This document shows, in pieces, positions 56,939-64,000 of a stretch of DNA of 64,000 nt. Each line of letters starts with the position of its first letter. Within the stretch, counting starts at the first letter, position 1. The stretch comes from Trichobilharzia szidati. Its lineage: Eukaryota > Platyhelminthes > Trematoda > Strigeidida > Schistosomatidae. The notes beneath the pieces were generated by a model. That model was not told the DNA's origin. It ran no database searches and saw only the letters and a program-made list of their open reading frames with translations. The position numbers were made by a program, and so were the translations under genes. Location: NCBI GenBank assembly GCA_944472155.2, contig OX235273.1, forward strand, positions 108,460,582 through 108,524,581, given 5' to 3'.

Positions 56939-56989
56939 GTAAGTGAAATGTTTTTAGCTTTTATTCAGTGTAATTTAGTTGTGTTGTTT

Positions 56990-56990
<1 letters not shown>

Positions 56991-57021
<31 letters not shown>
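56991..57021. repeat. (GT)n microsatellite
   Basis: About fifteen GT units shortly after EFL1 exon 5. Confidence 0.92.
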
Positions 57022-57023
<2 letters not shown>

Positions 57024-57419
57024 GATATGATCCATTGGTTGTGAGATACTTGACTTGATCGGACTTCATTCAAAACTTGGCTGCACTTACTTCATTTGAT
57101 TGACCTAAGCTTTTGCATTACAGTCAATTGGTTCCAGGTTCGAGTCCTGCTCCGCCTACTTCATCAGTTCCCACACAATAAGTATGTTCCAAGAGGGATT
57201 TCCATGTCAGTCATTATGGTACATGATTTTGGATAGTTTGTTGAAATGGACTAATCGTTGGTGGCCATATGGAGTTCTGGAACTGACGGTCACAGGTGCT
57301 TAGGATGATTGTAGCTTCTGGCGCAGAAATGAATCCAAGAAGGTTGATCGTTTACGTCACCACCAGATGCTAGCCTTTGTATTTAACGTTTGTGAGGTCG
57401 TGTAAACTTTAGTCTTTGG

Positions 57420-57990
57420 TGTTAGTGCAGACTGGATTCTATCAGTGAATTTTGCAATTTGGCCACCTTGCTAGGTAGGTAGCTCAGTTCATTCTTAAGT
57501 GTCGTTATATGGTTGGGGGTAGTCGATAGGGGAAACACTGGACAGAAGTTGTGTGCTTATTGACACTTATGAGCAAAGCGTATCTGCAACTTCGAAGGTA
57601 TTCATCTCCCCTATGAGATTCTAACCTGCATCACCTCTGACTGCAGTCAAAGATGCCACCAATATTCTATTCAGCCACACGAGTGACCTCCTATAGGATT
57701 GTAATGGGATAGAATTCAGTCAACACACCAAGGACTCTTGATGCATGATATTGGTAACTCCCTGATGACCAACCAATTCATCCATTAGAGTTTTATAGGA
57801 AGTGGGTCATAAGACCGAATAACTCAGCGGTAACGTATCCGGCGGCGGCAATGGTGGTTAAAGCGGGTTCGAATGTCAGACATGGCATGAACTCTGTCAG
57901 GGTTGCAGATACGCCTTGGTGGGTGGTGAGTGTCAACAGTCACAAAACCTAGACCAAGCAAGGTCTCTTACCGATCGCCTCCAACCGTCT
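57420..57990. repeat. SINE family C inverted dimer
   Basis: Minus half to about 57690 (TCTGACTGCAGTCAAAGATG, head complement), plus half from 57800 (AACTCAGCGGTAACGTATCC, GCGGGTTCGAATGTCAGACA, then a hammerhead-derived GGTGAGTGTCAACAGTCACA, AAACCTAGACC). Confidence 0.65.
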
Positions 57991-58251
57991 AACGTCCATT
58001 CGTGATGTATATCGTGATATTGAGCCAACTAACTTGCTGACGGCAATGTAAATTTGGCTGGTAGAATTCTTGTGTGCACTACAATGAAGAACTAGACTGA
58101 TGACATGAGTTACACCCTGGTGATCAATCATTGTATTCTTTATTATGTTTGCTAAAACTGTGTGTACTCCTCGTTTTGGATATGATAGAGATTTGTAGCT
58201 CAGGTGGATGATTTTGATATGGTTGTGTTCTCTGAGCTGGATAGTTAATTT

Positions 58252-58291
58252 GCGAAGCTTTCATCACCCTACTGGGTGACATCTTCAGCGC
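58252..58291 (-). ncRNA. PLE hammerhead-like motif, left arm
   Basis: Same sequence as the right arm motif, inverted: CUGAAGA, UG, UCACCC-AGUA-GGGUGA, U-GAAA, GCUU, with GCG/CGC as helix I. Confidence 0.6.
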
Positions 58292-58506
58292 ATACTTCAA
58301 TTCGAGGAAGTGAGCTTTTAGATTTCTCCACGAGTTTATTAATCATCTCTCCTGGCGACCTTGGACGTGATTGGTTGTTTTTGTGTGTTTTCACACCTTC
58401 TAGGTTACTTGTATTGTCACTCATTGTTTCTTTGACTTGAACTTTGACCCTTTGTGTGTGACTATTCTTTCTAAATCTAAAAGCTCACTTCCTCGAATTG
58501 AAGTAT

Positions 58507-58546
58507 GCGCTGAAGATGTCACCCAGTAGGGTGATGAAAGCTTCGC
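58507..58546 (+). ncRNA. PLE hammerhead-like motif, right arm
   Basis: CUGAAGA at 58510-58516, stem II UCACCC/GGGUGA with AGUA loop, GAAA at 58536-58539, then GCUU and CGC pairing with GCG at 58507-58509. Stem III is only the palindrome AGCU, so cleavage would need two molecules or a tandem dimer. PLEs are known to carry minimal hammerheads of this kind. Confidence 0.62.
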
Positions 58547-58799
58547 AAATTAACTATCCAGCTCAGAGAACACAACCATATCAAAAACTCCTCGTTTTCA
58601 ATGGAAGGATAGAATAACGAAAAATATATCCACTAGATTATGGAAAACGGCAAAAAGATAAAGCTGAGATGGAGAAACACTTTTCTTTGTCGACAGCGTC
58701 ATCAGTTGAACCGTAGATTAGGTTAATCTGCATTTCCCGTTGAATCGCAATGCTCGGTCAACAGAGATCGTGAAAATTGTTTACTGATACTCGTTACAC

Positions 58800-59070
58800 T
58801 AAAAGTGGCCCTAGTGACCTAGTAGATAATGCTTTGAGGTTTGAAATGATGGTTGCTCAATAGGAATGCAGGTACACACCAGATGACGAGTCCTAAATAG
58901 GATGAAACGCACATTCTGGATTATACTGCAAGTCATTATCAACCAAAATAAACTATACATTCTCGAATATATGTAACTGAGATTCGAATCCAGTACCTGT
59001 CTCTTCAAACGCAAAGACGTTATCCACTAGGCTACTGAGCTATGAGAGCCACCTCCTGTGCAATGGGTAT
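58800..59070. repeat. Sm-alpha-like SINE inverted dimer, decayed
   Basis: Plus half: TGACCTAGTAGATAATGCTT (A-box), then hammerhead remnant GAGUCCUAAAUAGGAUGAAA and CGCACAUUC at about 58888-58917. Minus half: head complement GAGATTCGAATCCAGTACCT and GACGTTATCCACTAGGC to 59030. Core C3-U4 is lost. Confidence 0.68.
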
Positions 59071-59149
59071 TATTCATGTTTGTTATCTCCCGTTGATATA
59101 TCTGGACCGAAATGATGAGGCTCATTCTGGTAGATGGACTCCTTGAACA

Positions 59150-59340
59150 GATGCCTCAATATTATTACTAGGAATCAGAAACTTGAAGTGCTGGGTACTG
59201 GGTTCGAGTCCCTTTTGGGGGACATTGTCACTCAATGGGAAGCACATACATCCCATCCAAAATAGCATGAAGCTGTCGTTTTGAATGCCACTCCTAACCA
59301 CCACCAGACAAGTAATTTTGAGGTATATATTAATCATCGT
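59150..59340 (+). repeat. Sm-alpha-like SINE fragment
   Basis: GTACTGGGTTCGAGTCCCTT (B-box) at 59187-59212, then ATTGTCACTCAATGGGAAGC and a degraded hammerhead region. Confidence 0.55.
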
Positions 59341-59369
59341 AGTATTGAGGGATCCGTTCAGGGAGTCTT

Positions 59370-60080
59370 TATACTCTTTATGGCTGTGAGACCTGGCCAT
59401 TGAGAGTGGAAGACATGAAAAGATTAGCTATCTTTGATCATAGGTGTCTGCGTTCTATCTCCCGTGTGAAGTGGTATAATAAGGTGAGCAATATTGAAGT
59501 TAGGCGTCGAGTGCTAGGTAGGGCGGGGAAATCAATAGATGAGACTGTGAAATTACTTCGACTGAGATGGTTAGGACATGTGCTACGTATGCCTAGTCAT
59601 CGCCTTCCTCGACAATGGGCAATGTTAGCTGATATAGGGTCAGGCTGGAAAAGAGCTAGTGGCGATTAAACGAAAACATGGCACCAGTCAATGAAATCCA
59701 CAACAGTTAGTTTAAGCCAGCCACGTAGGAAGGTGTAGACTTCTTGACTGGTTGGGGTCCTCGGGACGGTAAAAACCAATGTTTGGAAACAATGGGTGAT
59801 ATGGCTCAAAAACGTTCTCAATGGCTGGCACAGATGCATCCACTCCTTGTGACTCATGATTTCCAATGAAACTGTTTTGTTCCTCGTTATTACTATTCCT
59901 TTTGTCTCATATCCCTGTCTACTGTCTGTATTATGCATTTCTCCTACTTTCTTCTCTTGCTTTGTGTGCTACAAGGAGGGAGTATGGCGACTTGAACTGC
60001 CGCACATCGGTGCAAAGTTCTATGTCGAAAACAGTCAGACAGACATACAGTCTATACACCCTATCGAGGCGAATCAATAT
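59370..60080 (+). pseudogene. LINE-II RT C-terminus and 3' end
   Basis: LRVEDMKRLAIFDHRCLRSI, SRVKWYNKVSNIEVRRRVLG, LRLRWLGHVLRMPSHRLPRQ and GSGWKRASGD are open at 59400-59669; GWGPRDGKNQCLETMGDMAQ, KRSQWLAQMHPLLVT follows. The 3' UTR (59880-60080) matches the complement of 50680-50800. 5' truncated; sense to EFL1, intron 5. Confidence 0.78.
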
Positions 60081-60179
60081 TAAAAAAATATGAAAATGTG
60101 CGAATGTTACTCACTGAGCACTTGTAGCCCTATATAGTTGGCAGCAAGCAATACGTATCGCGAGAGGGCTAGTCATACT

Positions 60180-60300
60180 GCTTGTCTGACGAAATCTCAA
60201 TAGGTGGAGCGGGATTGGAACTTATGAACCACCACCTAGCTGGAAGTTGAGCGCCTATACTATACTAATGAACCACAGCTCCACCGTTCCAGATGTATGT
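60180..60300 (-). repeat. tRNA-like SINE head
   Basis: Minus strand: GGAGCTGTGGTTCATTAGTA, then AAGTTCCAATCCCGCTCCAC, with tRNA A- and B-box spacing but no complete tRNA fold. Confidence 0.5.
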
Positions 60301-60519
60301 CAACAGCAAATCACAAATATGAATAGATAATAGATCAATAGTAATGTTCAGATTGTTTTAAAGTTTTCAGTTTGTCATCCATCCATTAGCCCCTAAGCAT
60401 TCTATTTTCAGCTAATAAGTTACCCAGGTTCGAACTCCACCTAGTTCATCCTAGATAAATGGGTAGTGTTATAAACACTCATACAGTAGATTTGCCACAT
60501 ATATACCGTGATTGATTGG

Positions 60520-60900
60520 CATTGAGCTCTGCACAAAGGCGCAGCAGTTCAATTCGCCACACTCCATATATCAAACAAAGGTAGAGGAAACAGGGAAAAG
60601 GAGATTGGAAAGAAATGTAATAGGCGGAAATGTGCAAGCAAGAGAACAGTGAAAAGCATAAAGATTTATTGGATCTCGGAGATCACAAAGAGAGGATGCG
60701 TTTACACCATTGAGAACGATCTTGAGCTATATTACTAATAGTTCCCAGTCATTAGTTCTTAGCATTCTGAGGAACGCTACCAGGTAGCGTACACACCTCC
60801 CTATATATGGCTCAAACCAACAATCGAAAACTTTATGGACTGATGACAGATTTTGATATGACCACCTCCCTCCCCGCCGTAACTCCTTCCCAACTTAATC
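60520..60900 (-). mobile_element. LINE-II 3' end
   Basis: GGATCTCGGAGATCACAAAG, AGGATGCGTTTACACC, TGAGCTATATTACTAATAGT, then ACACACCTCCCTATATATGG; antisense to EFL1. Confidence 0.72.
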
Positions 60901-61093
60901 CTCTGTTATTCACCATCACCCATCAATGAAGGCAATAGTTCGGCATGTGCAGTGTATAGACACTGTTCCAGGTAAAACTGACTTCTTACAATATATATTT
61001 TACTAAACAAACTTACTACGGTAATAATCAATAATCGATCACTTCAAAACAATGTTTGTTCACTCTTCTCTTCTATGCTCTTCATAATTTTAG

Positions 61094-61220
61094 CTCTTCA
61101 AGCGTGTGACTCCTCTGCAGAATCGCCAACTATTATTTTCGTCGCTAAAGTATTTTGGACGGATAAGCTACGGCCTACTTCAAATGCCTGCGATCGTCCT
61201 GCCCCACCTGATGATATAAA
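61094..61220 (+). CDS. EFL1: EFL1 exon 6 (start of domain II)
   Basis: The acceptor is AATTTTAG and the donor GTAATT; 127 bases, phase 1 in and phase 2 out. It encodes LQACDSSAESPTIIFVAKVFW, then DKLRPTSNACDRPAPPDDIK. The IIFVAKVF strand is the entry into the translation-factor domain II beta barrel. The weaker donor (GTAATT) is supported by phase and by agreement with exon 7. Confidence 0.92.
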
Positions 61221-61399
61221 GTAATTCATTTCATTGTCAATGTCTAAATATTACTTGCAATATGTTTTTCTCTTGGAAATGTGTATATATACGTGTAAAA
61301 AAGAAAAAAAATGAGTGGTAGCTGAAATTTTATGATTTCAGTCAGTGTGGTTTATTCAGCATTTTGAATGATTCATGCCAAATTCCCACTTTAACATAA

Positions 61400-61930
61400 A
61401 GAAAATCAAAACAAGTGATTCAGCGAAGGGACTCTTTTCAACAACGAATTTATTATCAAGCTGTACAATCGTGTATATATATATATATATCATCTATCAT
61501 CATCACTATAGAGACGGGTCATAAGGTTGATTTCAACAAAGCTTTTAAGCCGATATATAAAACAAGGTTGGGCCACATACTTAAATTCATTGAAGCCTTA
61601 GCCTTAAAAAGACTTAAACATGTCTTATCTGTCCAAAAGTTATTTGTTATCACCTTAAACCTGCCTTGGTAATCCAATTTAGAACCAAGTCCCAATTTAC
61701 TTCCTAATATTTTCAACCCCTTCTTTGCCTTGTTTTTCTCTTTTTCTCTTTCTTACCCACACCTTTTGCGTCTCCCTACCCATTATTTGTGACCTTGACC
61801 TGTACACAATCTGACCTGTGTTGTAATTATTCATGCCTTCTTGCCTTCTATAAAAACTGTGTATGACAAGTACGCGGGTGTGTGATCAGAATGTCCGAAA
61901 TGTGTTGCGCAAATACACATTACACGTTCC
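61400..61930 (+). pseudogene. PLE C-terminal tail and terminus in EFL1 intron 6
   Basis: ETGHKVDFNKAFKPIYKTRL, LKFIEALALKRLKHVLSVQK, LFVITLNLPW at 61505-61672 is the PLE tail. The left side (61400-61500) carries ACTCTTTTCAACAACGAATT and CTGTACAATCGTG, an inverted terminus like 28935-28985. (AT)n at 61472-61490. Confidence 0.7.
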
Positions 61931-62034
61931 AGATTAACCACGTCTTCTCATTGTGTTGTCGAAATGTCATCTTTTACCCAGAATTTATCCCGTTTTCTTC
62001 CCGTTTTGTTTACATTCCGAATGGGACCGTAATG

Positions 62035-62210
62035 TTGTTTTTAGGGGTGTGGTGGTGGGTTTGCCTATCCCACGGCCAACCTTTCGTTTTTTCTGGATTT
62101 AGTACCGGCTAGCAAACTCCAGAAGGTTCTGCAGTGCGTCAGCAGGGAGTCGAACCTAGATTGCCCGAGTGTCTGGCGAGCATTCTACCAGCGTAGCACA
62201 TCGTAATGGA
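62035..62210 (-). repeat. SINE family A, diverged
   Basis: Minus strand: B-box AGGTTCGACTCCCTGCTGAC complement at 62137-62156, body with GGTGGGTTTGCCTATCCCAC. Tail not recognisable. Confidence 0.55.
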
Positions 62211-62342
62211 AAGAAGCTTGTTCTTTGCAGTTTAGTGTAATTGTAGTTTATTTTTCTGTAGGCTAACGTGACCTTAGGTGTTTTATTAATTTTATACAGA
62301 TCTATCTTCATCTCATAACATTTGCTTTTGTATTATTTTCAG

Positions 62343-62604
62343 ATCAGAAAATACAGATCATATCAGTACTGTACTACAGTCTTGTGATACAGAAAATTCA
62401 GATATTAGTCATCCATGTGTTGTTTCCCAACCTTCTCTTTGTAACACTCCAGCCAGACAAGCTAATACTAGTCTACGATCTCCTTTGGTATCGTGTAATC
62501 CATTCGCCGATACTGATTTTGTTGCTTTAGCTAGAGTTTTTAGCGGCACCGTTTATCCTGGTCAAAAGTTATTTGTTCTTGGACCGAAATTCGATGGCCG
62601 AAAG
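62343..62604 (+). CDS. EFL1: EFL1 exon 7 (domain II; gene continues beyond window)
   Basis: The acceptor is TATTTTCAG and the donor GTTAGT; it starts in phase 2 and ends in phase 0. A poorly conserved polar linker (SENTDHIST to SLRSPLVS) precedes FVALARVFSGTVYPGQKLFV and LGPKFDGRK, the hallmark domain II motif of EF-2-like GTPases. No further EFL1 exon is visible between 62605 and the window end, where the intron holds a SINE, a dispersed repeat and tRNA-like sequence. Confidence 0.95.
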
Positions 62605-62639
62605 GTTAGTGTGACGTATTTTCGATCATTATTAATTTC

Positions 62640-62860
62640 CGAAGTTTGATCACGGATTGATTTCAGTTAGAGAGCTATTGAAAGCGAAGGAGTACTGGAC
62701 TGTCGTTTCGTCCCAGTTTGGGACTCTTCATCAGCACATACCCTTGACCCCACTAAGAGTCGAACCTAGGACCTTCAGGTTACGAGGCCAAACTCGTTGA
62801 GCATCCAGCCATTCGGGGCAAAATCCAATGGCCCATGAATTCTGACTTCTGTTAGTTCGC
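62640..62860 (-). repeat. SINE family B
   Basis: Tail TTTGATCACGGATTGATTTC, hammerhead region 62691-62737 and tRNA-like head with AGAGTCGAACCTAGGACCTT. The hammerhead keeps GUCCC/GGGAC and GAAA, but in the stem II register the C3 is A. Confidence 0.75.
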
Positions 62861-62989
62861 GATATTATTTTAAGGTTAATTAGACTTGCTGGACAAATAG
62901 ACGCTGCCTGGGCGTGGCGCTCGGGCTTGCATATCGCAACGATCCAATAAGCTTCAACGGCTGGAATAAATGTCCCTTCAGGTTTTTCT

Positions 62990-63370
62990 GACTTGTCAGA
63001 AAGTTCGTCTGGATAACAGTTAGACTAGAGGCAGTTACCGTTGTAGTTTAAGTAGTTTACGCTATATTTGGGGGTCTGCGGACGATGTCATAGGGATATA
63101 ATAGCAGTAATGTTCCCCTTAGATGACCAGCAAACCAGCTATGTTGCCTCTCTAGGGAGGTGTTAGAAAAAGCCGACTTCGAAAGTATGCATCCCAACCT
63201 ACCTTGCGACAGTTCGTAGCCGGCGGTAAGATTTTAATACAGAGATAACTTCCGACACCAACACTGTGGCACTGTGTGTGTGACTATTCTCAAGCAGTTG
63301 TCCCCTGGGCGTTTTGGTCACGCAACACTAATGCTCCTTCTATTTCAGGTATTTTAAGAAGACATCAGTT
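62990..63370. repeat. dispersed repeat R1, copy 2
   Basis: Counterpart of 24150-24560, same orientation. Confidence 0.6.
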
Positions 63371-63904
63371 CCCATGGTGTAGGCAGCCCGCCTACATACT
63401 CCTATTGGCAGTCATCGTCCAATTGAACTTGAAATGATTACTTAGCTTGTTGCTGGATTCAAACATGCATCCACAGACCTAATAGCATGACAATGAAATA
63501 CTGATTCAGCTTCAGCGTCAGTCATCAAGGGTTCTCGACAACTCTTGTAAATTGGTGAAAATGTCATGATCCGATTAACACTAACAACTTCTCGATGCAT
63601 TCGCAATTGAAAGGAAACCTAAGGCAAAAATGTGACTGATTATCAATTCAAATAATGTTACTCAACAACTATTTTGCAATGCTATGCAGTTGGCAATGAT
63701 CCACACCTATTGTGTGGGGGCCTGTGGTATTACCTGGCTATTCAAACCTCTGTGGGTAGGACAAAACTCGAATCCGTTACCTACCGGTTAGAAGTCGACC
63801 ACCTAGATTGATAGATCACAGTAATTTTCGATTATCCTATTTAAGATGGGATTGGTTTAATTCACTTCTCTGATCGCCCTACTGAATAAAGACTGTTTAT
63901 GTAG

Positions 63905-64000
63905 CGGGTGAGCGCGTCGGTGACTCAGAGGTAGAATGCTGGGTCAACCATGCACGTGGTCTGGGGTTCGATTCCCGGCCGGTGCACACCCCTGCCTCCC
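63905..64000 (+). repeat. SINE family A head, cut by window end
   Basis: GCGTCGGTGACTCAGAGGTA (A-box) and GGGGTTCGATTCCCGGCCGG (B-box) at 63915-63984. The best-preserved tRNA-like head here; it resembles a tRNA but the anticodon arm is irregular, so a SINE is more likely than a tRNA gene. Confidence 0.65.

Larger units (their letters stand above)
58190..58594. mobile_element. PLE terminus hairpin, near-perfect 114-bp inverted arms
   Basis: 58212-58325 and 58473-58586 are inverted copies with essentially no mismatch seen. Each arm holds one hammerhead-like motif. The 147-bp loop has GGTTACTTGTATTGTCACTC, also found at 12370-12390. Located in EFL1 intron 5. Confidence 0.85.

Noticed and set aside
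59866..60093. 75-codon cysteine-rich ORF as a secreted protein
   Set aside because: It lies in the LINE-II 3' UTR and overlaps another frame equally open; the same DNA occurs inverted at 50680.
63915..63984. tRNA gene
   Set aside because: Good A- and B-boxes, but the anticodon arm is irregular and the same head recurs at five other places joined to SINE bodies.
1..64000. CRISPR array, bacterial operon or prophage
   Set aside because: The sequence is eukaryotic with spliced genes; no direct repeat array with regular spacers exists.

Overview
The window looks like a gene-poor, repeat-dense stretch of a schistosome-type flatworm genome. It is AT-rich and has long introns with GT-AG borders. 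It holds Penelope-like elements (PLEs), RTE-like and CR1-like LINEs, and tRNA-headed SINEs that carry hammerhead-ribozyme motifs of the kind described for the Schistosoma Sm-alpha family. No species is assigned, because no search could be run.

Two host genes are supported. The clear one is the 5' half of EFL1 (elongation factor-like GTPase 1, which releases eIF6 from the 60S subunit). It lies on the + strand with seven phase-consistent exons: 48399-48486, 49183-49493, 49540-49761, 52961-53317, 56596-56938, 61094-61220 and 62343-62604. These encode about 570 residues, and the rest lies beyond the window. The first coding exon (29 codons) is too short for ordinary ORF detection, and intron 1 cuts the P-loop. 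The second is an unrecognised minus-strand gene with a first coding exon at 33036-33316 and a phase-matched exon at 27172-27254.

Nearly everything else is transposon-derived. From 1 to 27 kb: decayed PLEs, RTE copies, a CR1-like LINE nested in an RTE (16980-18965), a SINE nested in a CR1 (21540-22990), and an Sm-alpha-like inverted dimer nested in a LINE 3' end (23478-23971). From 27 to 33 kb: a 1.5-kb PLE foldback, then a PLE split by an antisense CR1-like LINE and later hit by a SINE. From 35.7 to 42.4 kb: two endonuclease-bearing LINEs arranged head to head, one with a PHD-finger ORF1. From 44.4 to 46 kb: more PLE and CR1 debris. From 48 kb on, the EFL1 introns are filled with SINEs, LINE 3' ends and PLE fragments.

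The most interesting signal is architectural. Three tRNA-headed repeat families and one PLE family carry hammerhead-like cores with covarying stem II and palindromic stem III, and they recur as inverted dimers (foldbacks). Five of these foldbacks have target-site duplications on their outer edges, so the inverted dimer appears to be the unit that inserts. A separate SINE family shares its 3' tail with the local RTE LINE, which suggests a SINE/LINE partnership.
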